In this document: piece after piece, positions 1-9,143 of the stretch
Layout: each line of letters starts with the position of its first letter
Position numbering within the stretch: the stretch's first letter is position 1
Origin: an uncultured Bacteroidota bacterium
GTDB taxonomy: Bacteria; Bacteroidota; Bacteroidia; Bacteroidales; WCHB1-69
Length of the DNA: 63,457 bases
Assembly: GCA_902802755.1 (NCBI GenBank)
Contig: CADCNH010000006.1
Span: 1 to 63,457, forward strand
Direction of reading: 5' to 3'
Notes under the pieces: model-generated
The model's database searches: none
The model's input: the letters and a program-made list of their open reading frames with translations, nothing else
Told to the model about the DNA's origin: nothing
Translations under genes and position numbers: made by a program

Positions 1-56
1 ACCACGATGTCAAAGAACGAATTGATAATAGTGAACTGTTATTATTTTATAGTTAA
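1..56 (+). CDS. 3' end of a truncated gene
   Basis: An open frame enters from the left edge (first full codon at base 3) and ends at TAA 54-56, giving about 17 residues ending in ELLLFYS. It would converge on dprA. The fragment is too short to identify, and a chance open frame is possible. Confidence 0.35.
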   Translation, partial: HDVKERIDNSELLLFYS

Positions 57-110
57 ACACTCAATTTTTAATCGTCCAAATTTTTAGTGGACACTAATGT
101 TTTGATGATA

Positions 111-1214
111 TCAGTATATCGTTGTGTACACCTTGCCAGGCTTGCATTCGATGATGCCCTTAAGCTCCATGGTGAGTAGTAAAGAGGCTATGCGAGTGGC
201 TTTGAGGTCGGGAAGTTTACTGGAAATTTTGTCGATATTGGCACCTTGCTCTGTTCGGATAATGTCCAAAATGGCCTCTTCTTCGCCACTTAATTCAGGA
301 AAAAGTTTTGTCTGCCTGTTGGACGTTTCCTGCTGGTTCCAGTTCATCATCTCAATGATGTCCTTGCCCGAACTGATCAGGGCGGCAACATTGTTACGGA
401 TGAGCTCATGGCATCCACTTTGTGTTTTCTGGAAGATCGAACCGGGCACGGCAAATACATCGCGATTGTAAGAATGGGCGATTTCGGCAGTAATGATGCT
501 ACCTCCTTTTTCCTGCGATTCGGCTACCACCACGGCATCCGAAAGTCCTGCGATCACACGGTTCCGCTTGGGAAAGTTCATGCGGTCGGGCATGGCATCG
601 AAAGAAAATTCGGATACTAACGCTCCACCTTGCTCGAGAATCTGGTGAGCCAATTTGATGTTCTCACTGGGATATACCATGCTCAGTCCACAACCCAATA
701 CCGCTATGGTTTTGAGATTTTTGTTCAAAGCCTCTTCGTGGGCACAAGTGTCGATGCCTCTTGCTAAACCACTGATAATGCAGATGTTGTGGGGAGCAAG
801 GTCTTCCACGATTTTTTTGACCACATCCTTGCCATAGTTGGAAGCATTTCGCGTGCCTACAATAGCAACACTTTTATGCTCATTGAAACAGCTGTTTCCT
901 TTGTAATAAAAAAAATAGGGCGCGTCATTGCATCTTTGCAGTCGCTCGGGGTAATCTTCATCATCAAAAAAACATATTTTTATGCCGTGATGCTGGGCCT
1001 GTTTCAGCTCGTTGGTGACAAATTGCTTAATCGATTTGTCCATTTTCGGCAGCTGCAGGTTGGCTCTGTAACGGTAAAGTTTACTTGCCACTACCTGTGG
1101 CTCTTCAAACAGCATTGTGGCACTGCCGCATAAACGTATCAGTTTCTTACTGTTGTAGTTTCCGTAATTCGGAAAGTGTATTAACGCTAATCTGTAAAAA
1201 GTTTCTTTGTCCAT
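111..1214 (-). CDS. dprA: DNA processing protein DprA
   Basis: DprA/Smf binds incoming single-stranded DNA and loads RecA during natural transformation; it acts in the cytoplasm. The 367-aa length is normal for the family. The Rossmann core shows VGTR (about residues 119-122), SGLARGID (148-155), GCGL (174-177), PKRNRVIAGLS (215-225) and GGSIITA (237-243). The N-terminal 80 residues are SAM/HhH-like and the last 60 resemble the winged-helix DML1 domain. The ATG is preceded by AAGGA. The gene is alone on the minus strand, with its own TATCTTTG promoter about 125 bp upstream and a leader containing a 10-bp inverted repeat. No other competence gene is visible nearby. Confidence 0.95.
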   Translation of the reverse strand: MDKETFYRLALIHFPNYGNYNSKKLIRLCGSATMLFEEPQVVASKLYRYRANLQLPKMDKSIKQFVTNELKQAQHHGIKICFFDDEDYPERLQRCNDAPYFFYYKGNSCFNEHKSVAIVGTRNASNYGKDVVKKIVEDLAPHNICIISGLARGIDTCAHEEALNKNLKTIAVLGCGLSMVYPSENIKLAHQILEQGGALVSEFSFDAMPDRMNFPKRNRVIAGLSDAVVVAESQEKGGSIITAEIAHSYNRDVFAVPGSIFQKTQSGCHELIRNNVAALISSGKDIIEMMNWNQQETSNRQTKLFPELSGEEEAILDIIRTEQGANIDKISSKLPDLKATRIASLLLTMELKGIIECKPGKVYTTIY

Positions 1215-1236
1215 TTTTGTGTCCTTTCATTTAAAA

Positions 1237-1323
1237 TGGTAACCGGAAAAAGTGTGAGTAATTGCCAAATATGTTGTATGGAGGGATGGGTGTAATGTGC
1301 TGTAGGTGGGATGCCGGTTACCA
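1237..1323 (-). other. 10-bp perfect inverted repeat in the dprA leader
   Basis: TGGTAACCGG at 1237-1246 is perfectly complementary to CCGGTTACCA at 1314-1323. As minus-strand RNA it encloses a 67-nt, G-poor loop and ends just upstream of the AAAGGA ribosome binding site. It may be a structured leader or a protein-binding site; no known riboswitch class is recognised. Confidence 0.55.
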
Positions 1324-1338
1324 ATCCATTACACGCGG

Positions 1339-1346
1339 CAAAGATA
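1339..1346 (-). promoter_or_regulatory. -7 element for dprA
   Basis: Minus-strand TATCTTTG matches the Bacteroidota TAnnTTTG consensus. The implied leader is about 120 nt. Confidence 0.5.
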
Positions 1347-1486
1347 TAAAATTTATTTCATATTTTATTATTATAAATTAGAAAAGTTATTAACAATCTG
1401 TTTGTATCACGTTCAAAGTGAATATGTCATCAAATACGTATTGTATTGTAAACTTAACGGACATGAATAATAAAAAAGACACAATC

Positions 1487-1518
1487 TTTGTTTAATTCAA
1501 TTATTTTGCGTAACTTTG
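1487..1518 (+). promoter_or_regulatory. Promoter for the aminotransferase gene
   Basis: -33 TTTG at 1487-1490, a 20-nt spacer and -7 TAACTTTG at 1511-1518. The implied leader is about 50 nt and probably serves the aminotransferase and the overlapping L,D-transpeptidase gene. Confidence 0.65.
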
Positions 1519-1572
1519 CTTCACTTTTTAGCTGCTTGAATTAATTTAATAAACAATAAATTAGATATATAG

Positions 1573-2883
1573 ATGATGAAAAAAACTCCAATCCCTGCAG
1601 AAATTGTTGACAAAATCATTGCTCAAAGTGGTATCAAGGAAGTCGGCAAAGCTTCTATTCGTGAAGTCAAACGTTTAATCAACGACATTGAAAAAGCCAG
1701 TGGCGAGAAATTCGTAAGAATGGAAATGGGTATTCCCGGACTGCCAGCTTGCAAAATCGGTGTAGATGCGCAAATCAAAGCTTTGCAGGACGGTGTGGCC
1801 GCCATTTATCCCGACATTGACGGCACTCCTGAACTCAAGGCGGAAGCTGCCCGCTTTGTCAAGACTTTCATCGACTTGGACGTTGATCCTGCGGGCTGTA
1901 TTCCAACAGTCGGCTCCATGATGGGTGGCATGGCTGGTTTCATGACTTTCGTGCGTGCCCGTAAAGAACGTGACACCACGCTGTTCATCGACCCGGGTTT
2001 CCCCGTGCAGAAACAGCAACATCGTGTGATGGGCCTCAAATATGAGACTTTTGATGTGTACAACTATCGTGGCGCCAAACTGAGAGACAAACTCGAAAGC
2101 TATCTGTCTAAAGGTCATGTGCATACTATCATGTACTCCAATCCCAACAATCCATCATGGATTTGCTTCACGGAAGAGGAACTGCAGATTATCGGCGACC
2201 TGGCCAACAAGTACGACGTTTTTGTCTTCGAGGATCTGGCTTATTTCGGCATGGATTTCCGTCGCGACATTTCCAAACCGGGTGTTTTCCAACCTTCTGT
2301 GGGTAAATATACCGAGAACTATGCGCTGCTGATCTCCGGTTCCAAGGCATTCAGCTATGCTGGCGAGCGTATCGGTTTAATGGTGTTGTCAAAGAAATTG
2401 TACAACAGCGAATTTGCTGATTTGGTACCCTATTTTGGAACTCCTAAGTTGGGCAGAGCTATCATTTACGGTACGGTTTATGCTATCAGCTCAGGCACTT
2501 CACATTCCGCCCAGTATGCCTTGGCCGCTATCCTGAAAGCATGCAACGACGGCACCTACAACTATTTGGACGATGTGAGAGAATATGCTGAAAAGGCCGC
2601 TATCATGAAGAAATTGTTCACCGACAACGGTTTCGTCATTGTTTATGATAAAGATGGTGACAAGTTGCTGGCAGACGGCTTCTACTTTACTCTGGCTTAT
2701 CCTGGCATGAGTGGTGAGGAATTGCTGAAAGAGTTCCTGTATTACGGTGTTAGTGCTATTTCTTTGGCGATTACGGGAAGTGAGAGAACCGAAGGTCTGC
2801 GTGCTTGCGTTTCTTTGGTGAACAGAAATCAGTTCCCGGCTCTCGAGGAGAGATTAAAAGCATTCAAAGCTAATCATCAATAA
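1573..2883 (+). CDS. PLP-dependent aminotransferase, class I/II
   Basis: Fold-type I aminotransferase of 436 aa. The pattern SNPNNPSW (about 189-196), the FEDLAY aspartate (221) and SGSKAFSYAGERIG with the PLP lysine at 258 identify the active site. The substrate cannot be read from sequence; an aromatic or branched amino acid is possible. The start could be the first or second Met (1573 or 1576). Its stop codon overlaps by one base the ATG of the L,D-transpeptidase gene (TAATG), so the two are translationally coupled, although a link to cell-wall amino acid metabolism is only inference. A strong promoter lies about 55 bp upstream. Confidence 0.85.
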   Translation: MMKKTPIPAEIVDKIIAQSGIKEVGKASIREVKRLINDIEKASGEKFVRMEMGIPGLPACKIGVDAQIKALQDGVAAIYPDIDGTPELKAEAARFVKTFIDLDVDPAGCIPTVGSMMGGMAGFMTFVRARKERDTTLFIDPGFPVQKQQHRVMGLKYETFDVYNYRGAKLRDKLESYLSKGHVHTIMYSNPNNPSWICFTEEELQIIGDLANKYDVFVFEDLAYFGMDFRRDISKPGVFQPSVGKYTENYALLISGSKAFSYAGERIGLMVLSKKLYNSEFADLVPYFGTPKLGRAIIYGTVYAISSGTSHSAQYALAAILKACNDGTYNYLDDVREYAEKAAIMKKLFTDNGFVIVYDKDGDKLLADGFYFTLAYPGMSGEELLKEFLYYGVSAISLAITGSERTEGLRACVSLVNRNQFPALEERLKAFKANHQ

Positions 2884-4727
2884 TGACCTCAAACAAATTT
2901 GTGGGAAAGTTGCTTTTTATACTTTCCTTCCTGCTTTTGGCAGCATGCCATGCGAATACTGAAAAAGCGGAACCTGTGCCACACTGGTTCGATGCGTATT
3001 CTTCATTTGAAATGAAGGATTATCAAGAATATTTTAATCGGGAGATGATCAACATGTCTCCCGATTTTGTGCCTTACGGCGACTGGGTGAAACAGTTTTA
3101 TGCGGAAAGAAATTATGAGCCCCTGTGGACCGTAAATGGTTTGCAAGAGCATAAAGTGGATACCTTATCTGCTTGTATTTCAGATTCTTATAAACATGGG
3201 CTGCCATCATCCCTGTTCCGTTTTGCAGAGGCTGATTCTTGTATCAAAATGCTTAAAGACAAGGAGATAGAAAACGAACCGGAAGCCCTTTATACAGCCC
3301 TCTTCAATTTGGAGATGAATCTTACGGAGGCCTATCTTCGATATGCCACCACAATGAATTTCGGAGCAACAGACCCTAAGCGTGTGAATGGAGTAAAATG
3401 GCTGAATGAAACACAAAAAGTTGACTCACTGTTTGTTATAGAATCTTTGCAACAGGTTGATAATTTAAGTTCTGCCTTGAATTCTTTTGTACCGAAAGAT
3501 CCGTCTTATCAACTTCTACAGCAGGAACTGGTTCGCCTGTACCCGTTGAAAGATACAGTATTGCCGAAAATTCCCGAAAAAGAAATATCCTTGGGTCAGC
3601 GTAATCCGGCGGTGCGTTTGCTATGCCAGCGATTGCATTTGACGGGAGAATTGCCCAAGAGTGTGCAGGAAACAGATACTTTGACCGATGAGGTGTTGGC
3701 GGCTATCAATCTCTTCCGGGTGAATAACGCTATTCCGGAGAGTGACAAAACGGATGTGGAAACCATGGAAAAACTGAACCGCCCTATCAGTTATTACACG
3801 GATAGATTGATTTCCAATATGGAACGTATGCGCTGGAAAGTGTTGCCTGCCAAAGGGGAGAATTATGTGGCGGTGAATTTGCCAGATTTTACCCTATGCG
3901 CTTATTATCAAGGAGAAAGAGTTTATAAAACCAATGTTTGCTGTGGACGTACTCAGAATCCTGCTGGAGTTGACAGTCGGCATAAGAACGGCATAGTGTT
4001 GCCGTTCAAGGCGGAAACACCCTTGTTGTACAGTGAAATCAATACTGTGGTGCTGAATCCGGAGTGGAATATCCCTCATACGATCACAAGGGATGAGTAT
4101 TATCCGAAATTAGTGAAGGATAATATGAAAGTGATAAAAAAGGAAGATTTGTATATCGTCAACCGCAAAAATGGGAAATATGTGCAACCCGATACTATAG
4201 ATTGGAGCAAGTTGCGCCGTGGTAATCTTCCATACCGACTGTTCCAGTCTTCCGGAAGACACAATGCCCTGGGACTGGTCAAGTTCGATTTTCCGAATCC
4301 TGAATCTGTTTATCTGCATGATACCAACAACAAAGGGGCTTTCAAACGGAGGGTAAGGGCCTTGAGCCATGGTTGTGTGCGTGTGCAAAATCCGTTTGAG
4401 TTGGCCAAGGTTATTTACGATTTGAATGGTTTTGATGAAAAAAAACAGGAGGAACTGAGTATTATCGTGGGAAATCCGCCGACCACAGAAGATGGGGAGG
4501 AATTTCTGGAGAAAAGGACAGAGAAGGAAGAAGAATATTATGATAAGCTTTCGGATGAGCTGAAAAAGTTCTACCGGAAAACCCGCCCCACTCGTGTCAG
4601 TTTGGAAAAAAAGATGCCGGTTTATTTTGAATATTATACCTGCTTTGTCGGTGATAACGGCTACATACATTATAGAAACGATTTGTATTACAAAGACGGA
4701 AATATCCTTTATTTAATCCAGAAATAA
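2883..4727 (+). CDS. Murein L,D-transpeptidase (YkuD family) lipoprotein
   Basis: This probably forms 3-3 crosslinks in peptidoglycan or attaches proteins to it, in the periplasm. The 614-aa protein begins with a lipoprotein signal (LLLAAC, Cys22). It has a YcbB-like N-terminal scaffold, a peptidoglycan-binding-like segment around residues 235-300, and the catalytic SHGCVRV motif with Cys near 498. It ends in a charged coiled region and a beta-rich tail. The start is set by the one-base overlap with the preceding aminotransferase gene. The YcbB-like layout (large domain before YkuD) supports a transpeptidase rather than a carboxypeptidase. Confidence 0.88.
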   Translation: MTSNKFVGKLLFILSFLLLAACHANTEKAEPVPHWFDAYSSFEMKDYQEYFNREMINMSPDFVPYGDWVKQFYAERNYEPLWTVNGLQEHKVDTLSACISDSYKHGLPSSLFRFAEADSCIKMLKDKEIENEPEALYTALFNLEMNLTEAYLRYATTMNFGATDPKRVNGVKWLNETQKVDSLFVIESLQQVDNLSSALNSFVPKDPSYQLLQQELVRLYPLKDTVLPKIPEKEISLGQRNPAVRLLCQRLHLTGELPKSVQETDTLTDEVLAAINLFRVNNAIPESDKTDVETMEKLNRPISYYTDRLISNMERMRWKVLPAKGENYVAVNLPDFTLCAYYQGERVYKTNVCCGRTQNPAGVDSRHKNGIVLPFKAETPLLYSEINTVVLNPEWNIPHTITRDEYYPKLVKDNMKVIKKEDLYIVNRKNGKYVQPDTIDWSKLRRGNLPYRLFQSSGRHNALGLVKFDFPNPESVYLHDTNNKGAFKRRVRALSHGCVRVQNPFELAKVIYDLNGFDEKKQEELSIIVGNPPTTEDGEEFLEKRTEKEEEYYDKLSDELKKFYRKTRPTRVSLEKKMPVYFEYYTCFVGDNGYIHYRNDLYYKDGNILYLIQK

Positions 4728-4750
4728 TCAATCATTTGTCCCACATTTCT

Positions 4751-4764
4751 ATCCCGTAAGGGAT
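4751..4764. repeat. Short ATCCC/GGGAT hairpin
   Basis: ATCCC-GTAA-GGGAT forms a 5-bp stem in the 54-bp gap before the M64 peptidase gene. It could be a small intergenic repeat or a weak transcription attenuator; there is no T-run. Confidence 0.35.
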
Positions 4765-4781
4765 TCAATATCAATAACATC

Positions 4782-6053
4782 ATGAAAAAATATTTGTTTT
4801 TAACATTGCTCCTCTGTTTGACATTCACCATTTCCGCCCAAAATTTCGAACAATATTTTGAAAATAAAACGGTCCGTATCGACTATAAACACATTGGCGA
4901 CAGCCGCACGGAAAAAATCGAGGTGGTGAACTGCCATGTTGGTGGACAATGGGATGGAACCGTGAGCCATTTGGTGGAACCCAAGAGGTTGGGAGGCGTT
5001 GTTTTTGAGGTCTTCGATGCCCTTTCCGGCCAACTGATATACAGCCGCAGCTATGATTGCCTGTTCAACGAATACCGTACTACTGAGAAGGGGGAAAAGG
5101 AGATCGGCATTTTTGAGGAATGTGTGCGCATGCCCATGCCCAAAATGATGGTGAAGTATAAATTCACCAGCTATAACCGTTATAATGAGCCTACTGAATT
5201 GTATCAGGGCGTGTTTGATCCACAAAGCACGGCTTACGACAAAATGACCAAAGGATATAAGGTGAAAAAACTGCATATTGGCGGAAAGACCGATGACGCT
5301 GTTGATATTCTCTTTATTCCTGATGGCTATGCCAAGACCGACAAGAAGAAAATGCAAGGGGATTTCAAGAAGTTTACTTCCTATATCATGAATTGCTCTC
5401 CGTATAAGGAAATGAGTAAACATGTGAATATCAGAGCAATAGAAGCTTATTCGGAAGAGTCTGGTATTACCAACCCCAATCGGAATATATACAAGAAAAC
5501 CCTGTTGAATTGTAGCTATAATGTGATTGATGTGGATCGTTACCTGATGTGTTTGGGAGTTTGGAAGATGAATGAAATTGCCGATGACGCTCCGTACGAT
5601 TATATCGTAATAATTTGTAACAGTGGTAAATATGGTGGCGGTGGCATATATAATTTCTATTGTACGGTGAACAATGTGGGACAGTCTTCCGACTATGTGA
5701 TTGTACATGAAATGGGCCACTTGATTGGCGGTCTGGCCGACGAGTACTACACTTCGGAAGTGAGTGTCCGTGATTTCTATCCAGAGGGAGTGGAGCCTGT
5801 GGAACCGAATTTGACCACGTTGGTGAATTTTGATTCCAAATGGAAGGATATGTTGGAAGAAGGCACTCCAATTCCGACCCCAACCACGAAAAATTACGAA
5901 AACAAGGTGGGTGTCTTCGAAGGTGGCGGCTATGTGGCTGAAGGAGTTTATCGTCCTGCTATAGATTGTACCATGCATAAAATCATGTACAACCGCTTCT
6001 GCCCAGTTTGCCTGAAGGCTTTGCAAGAAGCTATCCTGTTTTATTCAAAGTAA
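4782..6053 (+). CDS. Exported M64 family zinc metallopeptidase (IgA peptidase-like)
   Basis: The 423-aa protein has a clear signal peptide ending in TISAQ. The N-terminal half matches the all-beta 'peptidase M64 N-terminal' region. The catalytic part carries HEMGHLIGGLADE (309-321), the M64 zinc-binding pattern HExxHxxGxxxDE, followed by CxxC-like cysteines near the C-terminus (CTMH, FCPVC). Family members include the clostridial IgA protease, but Bacteroidota homologues have unproven substrates, so IgA cleavage is not claimed. There is no T9SS sorting domain; it is probably periplasmic or surface-released by another route. Confidence 0.88.
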   Translation: MKKYLFLTLLLCLTFTISAQNFEQYFENKTVRIDYKHIGDSRTEKIEVVNCHVGGQWDGTVSHLVEPKRLGGVVFEVFDALSGQLIYSRSYDCLFNEYRTTEKGEKEIGIFEECVRMPMPKMMVKYKFTSYNRYNEPTELYQGVFDPQSTAYDKMTKGYKVKKLHIGGKTDDAVDILFIPDGYAKTDKKKMQGDFKKFTSYIMNCSPYKEMSKHVNIRAIEAYSEESGITNPNRNIYKKTLLNCSYNVIDVDRYLMCLGVWKMNEIADDAPYDYIVIICNSGKYGGGGIYNFYCTVNNVGQSSDYVIVHEMGHLIGGLADEYYTSEVSVRDFYPEGVEPVEPNLTTLVNFDSKWKDMLEEGTPIPTPTTKNYENKVGVFEGGGYVAEGVYRPAIDCTMHKIMYNRFCPVCLKALQEAILFYSK

Positions 6054-6085
6054 ATTTAATATATTGATTATCAATAAATAACATT

Positions 6086-6406
6086 ATGATTTTAACCACA
6101 ACTCCTACTGTAGAGGGAAAACAGATAGTGAATTATCATGGCGTCGTGTTCGGCGAGGTCATTATGGGTATTAATTTTGTAAAGGATTTTTTTGCCGGGG
6201 TCCGCAATTTTGTGGGTGGACGGTCTGAATCTTACGAAGATGAGATGATGAAGGCCCGTGACACTGCCATGCGGGAGCTGGCACAACGTGCTGCCGACAA
6301 GGGTGCCAATGCTGTGGTCGGCATTGACCTCGATTATGAAGTGCTGGGACAAAACAACGGCATGTTAATGGTTATCGCCTCCGGTACTGCTGTTACTGTT
6401 GCGTAG
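6086..6406 (+). CDS. YbjQ/UPF0145 family protein
   Basis: Small 106-aa cytoplasmic protein of the 'putative heavy-metal-binding' YbjQ family. Family signs are the N-terminal [11 protein letters not shown] strand, the central helix rich in R/E, and the ending [17 protein letters not shown]. The metal-binding role in the family name is not proven. It follows the M64 gene by 32 bp on the same strand and ends 10 bp before the convergent deacetylase-like gene. Confidence 0.85.
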   Translation: MILTTTPTVEGKQIVNYHGVVFGEVIMGINFVKDFFAGVRNFVGGRSESYEDEMMKARDTAMRELAQRAADKGANAVVGIDLDYEVLGQNNGMLMVIASGTAVTVA

Positions 6407-6415
6407 AACAAGCTG

Positions 6416-7627
6416 TTAGCACATTCGCTTAAAGGTTTCTTTGAACAGCTCCAGTTGCCTTGAACCGAGGGGCATGAAGTTGCTGTGCCATAGTGCGATC
6501 ATTTCCCCGCCAACAGTTTTGACTTCTTGGATGAGTTCAGTAATCCCCTTTTGATATTTTTCTTCCATGCCTAATTCTTGCACTGCCGCTGAATCCATCA
6601 GCAGCAAGGGATGAAGCATTAAATTTGTGGCTTTGTTTTCTTTTACATCAAAGAAAGGGAAAGGTGTTGCCATGCCGTTGCGGAAACCGATGCGGTCGTA
6701 AAAGCCTAAGGAATAGTCGTCGGTAATGCCGGCTTCTATAAGTTGACGGAAGGTGTCGGGAAATTTCACCTTCAGGAAATGATGCCGCGAGTATTGTATT
6801 TTTACCTGCCCTTTTTCTTCCAAAGTATTTTTTTCTTTAATGATATCATTCTGATTTTTAGAATGATAGGATGGATGAAGACCGATGGTGGCGTAGGTTT
6901 TCAGTTTTTGGGCCAGTTCGGAAAAATAGGGTGAACAAGGGGAAATATTGCGGTCGTATTGCGTTCTGTCTGAAGTGAGAAAGAAGTAAATGGCTTGGAG
7001 CTGATGCTGTTTACAAAGCTGTCTTTCAATGTTATACACATCGTATGGATCCTGAAAATCCTGCTGATGACGGGCTTTGATGATTTGTTTGGCCCTGCTC
7101 CATTGTAATGTGAGAACAGCTTTGCCCAAAGCCCCACAGAAATGGAAAAAGGTCTTGCCTTTGAAGGCGTATGCTATGTCAACATCAAAGGTGGGGACAA
7201 AGCGGTAGTTAATTCCTTTCCACTGAAAATCAGGCTTTTGTTTAGATAGTAAATTTTTGTATTCCAGTGCGATACGTTGCACGGTGGCTTGCTTGTGAAA
7301 CTGGTGTTTTACCACAAACGATTGCTTGTGAACGATACGTCCATGCTGGTCTTTTGGACAGTCGGGCAGGTATTCTTCATAGTTGGTGAGCATATAAAAA
7401 GCAAGTGCTGGTTTATCTTGCAACAGTAATTCCTCGTCTTGTCTGCGAATGTCATTTTCAAACAAGATGTTGCTTTTGGGTAGGTAGCGCAACTTGAAAT
7501 CAGTATGTGCCTTGTATTTTTCCTCATCATTGATAATGCTATATTTTAGTCCCAACACACACTCGAAAATGACATGACAAACATAGTCAAGCCGGGGTGA
7601 TGTTTGTGGACTCAAAATCAGCAACAT
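6416..7627 (-). CDS. Polysaccharide deacetylase-like protein (DUF7033 type)
   Basis: 403-aa protein with an N-terminal region typical of DUF7033 and a C-terminal NodB-like deacetylase fold. The PTFDVDIAYAFKG segment gives the first metal aspartates, and IGLHPSYHS gives the HxxxH-like metal site; MIALWHSNF lies near the end. The family is common next to cell-surface glycan genes in Bacteroidales. There is no signal peptide, so a cytoplasmic or lipid-linked glycan substrate is more likely than secreted chitin; the exact substrate is unknown. It lies 73 bp downstream of miaB on the same strand. Confidence 0.75.
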   Translation of the reverse strand: MLLILSPQTSPRLDYVCHVIFECVLGLKYSIINDEEKYKAHTDFKLRYLPKSNILFENDIRRQDEELLLQDKPALAFYMLTNYEEYLPDCPKDQHGRIVHKQSFVVKHQFHKQATVQRIALEYKNLLSKQKPDFQWKGINYRFVPTFDVDIAYAFKGKTFFHFCGALGKAVLTLQWSRAKQIIKARHQQDFQDPYDVYNIERQLCKQHQLQAIYFFLTSDRTQYDRNISPCSPYFSELAQKLKTYATIGLHPSYHSKNQNDIIKEKNTLEEKGQVKIQYSRHHFLKVKFPDTFRQLIEAGITDDYSLGFYDRIGFRNGMATPFPFFDVKENKATNLMLHPLLLMDSAAVQELGMEEKYQKGITELIQEVKTVGGEMIALWHSNFMPLGSRQLELFKETFKRMC

Positions 7628-7700
7628 GGTCTTAAGATTTGAAGAATATCATTTTTCGATGATTCGTGGAATTTTGAATAGTTATTTTAGCAAAAGGTTA

Positions 7701-9020
7701 TTATTTGACGATAATGCCTTTCAGCGTAGCGGGAGAGCAGGACTGAACTAGCACATTTACATAGTCACCGATATGGCAATCCTCTTTCGGGAAGATGAGG
7801 ACCTTGTTCTGGCTGTTGCGTCCAAAATATTCATTGTCAGAGCGTTTGGAGGCACCTTCTACTAGTACTTCAAAGGTTTTGCCGATGTCTTTTTGGTTGC
7901 TTTCCAGCGACAACTCCTGTTGCAAGGCAATAATTTCCTCCAGACGGCGGCCTTTGACCTCATCAGGAATATCATCAGCGAAGCGTTTGGCGGCCATGGT
8001 GCCCTCTCGTTCCGAGTACTTGAACATGTAAGCGGAACTGTAGCCCACCTCACGCATTAGCGACAGGGTGGCCTGGTGGTCCTCTTCTGTTTCACCGCAG
8101 AAGCCGGCGATAATGTCGGTGGCGATAGAGCATTCGGGCATGATACGCTTGATGGTGGCGATGCGTTCGAGGTAATATTCGCGGGTATAGACACGGTTCA
8201 TGCGTTTGAGCATGGTGTTGCTGCCAGCCTGCACGGGCAGATGGATGTATTTGCAGCAGTTGTTGTATTTGGCAATGGTTTCAATCAGCTCGTCTGAGAT
8301 ATCCTTGGGATGTGAGGTGGCGAAACGAACCCTCACCTGCGGGGAGAGTAGGGCCACTTTTTCTAACAATTTGGCGAAATTGACCACCTCGCCATTCTCT
8401 TCCGAACGGTAGGAATTGACATTCTGTCCCAAAAGGGTTATTTCCTTATATCCTAGGTCGATAAGTTGCTGTGCTTCGTGAATGATGGTCTGGGAGCTGC
8501 GGCTACGTTCACGTCCACGGGTATAGGGCACCACGCAGTAGGTGCAGAAATTGTTGCAGCCTCGCATGATGGAGATAAATGCCGAAATGCCGTTGGTGTC
8601 GTAACGGATAGGATCAATGTCGTCGTAGGTTTCCTCGGTGGAAAGCATCACGTTAAAAGCGGTCTTGCCGAAGGTAGCCTCCTGTATTAGGGTAGGCAGA
8701 CTGCGGTAGGCGTCAGGCCCGGCGATGAAGTCCAATGCACTTTCTTCGTGCAGCAGTTTTTCTTTGACACGTTCGGCCATGCAGCCCAAGAGTCCGATTT
8801 GAAGACCGGGCTTTTTCTTTTTCAGAAAGCCTAACTCGTTAAGGCGTTTGCGGATGCGCTGTTCGGCATGGTCGCGTACCGAGCAGGTGTTGATCAGAAT
8901 CAGGTCGGCGTCTTTGATGTCGTCGCTAATCTGATACTCGGAAGACAGTATTGCTGCAACAACTTCACTGTCAGCAACATTCATCTGGCATCCGTAGGTT
9001 TCAATAAATAGCTTTTTCAT
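7701..9020 (-). CDS. miaB: tRNA-2-methylthio-N6-dimethylallyladenosine synthase MiaB
   Basis: Adds the 2-methylthio group to i6A37 in tRNAs that read UNN codons, using two 4Fe-4S clusters. The 439-aa protein has the UPF0004 domain with Cys11, Cys46 and Cys80, then the radical-SAM motif CNNFCTYC (Cys155, 159, 162), and a C-terminal TRAM domain. Length and motif order are normal. The -7 promoter element (9026-9033) ends only five bases before the ATG, so the transcript may be nearly leaderless. Confidence 0.97.
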   Translation of the reverse strand: MKKLFIETYGCQMNVADSEVVAAILSSEYQISDDIKDADLILINTCSVRDHAEQRIRKRLNELGFLKKKKPGLQIGLLGCMAERVKEKLLHEESALDFIAGPDAYRSLPTLIQEATFGKTAFNVMLSTEETYDDIDPIRYDTNGISAFISIMRGCNNFCTYCVVPYTRGRERSRSSQTIIHEAQQLIDLGYKEITLLGQNVNSYRSEENGEVVNFAKLLEKVALLSPQVRVRFATSHPKDISDELIETIAKYNNCCKYIHLPVQAGSNTMLKRMNRVYTREYYLERIATIKRIMPECSIATDIIAGFCGETEEDHQATLSLMREVGYSSAYMFKYSEREGTMAAKRFADDIPDEVKGRRLEEIIALQQELSLESNQKDIGKTFEVLVEGASKRSDNEYFGRNSQNKVLIFPKEDCHIGDYVNVLVQSCSPATLKGIIVK

Positions 9021-9025
9021 GCCTG

Positions 9026-9059
9026 CAAAGGTACGAAAAATAATTTGTAAATGAGCAAA
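9026..9059 (-). promoter_or_regulatory. Promoter of miaB
   Basis: On the minus strand, -33 TTTG (9056-9059), a 22-nt spacer and -7 TACCTTTG (9026-9033). The -33 element lies inside the ATTAGCACATT-type word repeat. Confidence 0.55.
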
Positions 9060-9107
9060 TTAGTTAATGAGCTAATTAACAATGTGCTAATGTGCCAATG
9101 AGGTAAT
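9049..9107. repeat. ATTAGCACATT/GCTAATT word repeat upstream of miaB
   Basis: A 59-bp low-complexity stretch of GCTAATT, TGTGCTAAT and CAATGAG words. It is the reverse complement of the word repeats before pyrH, the riboswitch and pepE, and like them it abuts a TAnnTTTG promoter in the same relative orientation. Confidence 0.6.
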
Positions 9108-9143
9108 ATGGGAGAGTCATGCTACGCACGAGGGAAGTTGGCT

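Larger units (their letters stand above)
1215..1572. other. 358-bp divergent intergenic region between dprA and the aminotransferase
   Basis: This gap holds two outward-facing promoters (minus at 1339-1346, plus at 1487-1518) and the inverted repeat 1237-1323 in the dprA leader. The stretch 1345-1480 is very AT-rich and shows no open frame. Confidence 0.7.

Noticed and set aside
4800..6026. 408-codon open frame antisense to the M64 peptidase gene
   Set aside because: It mirrors the M64 coding frame, has no ribosome binding site or recognisable domain, and its His/Ile-rich composition is typical of an antisense shadow.
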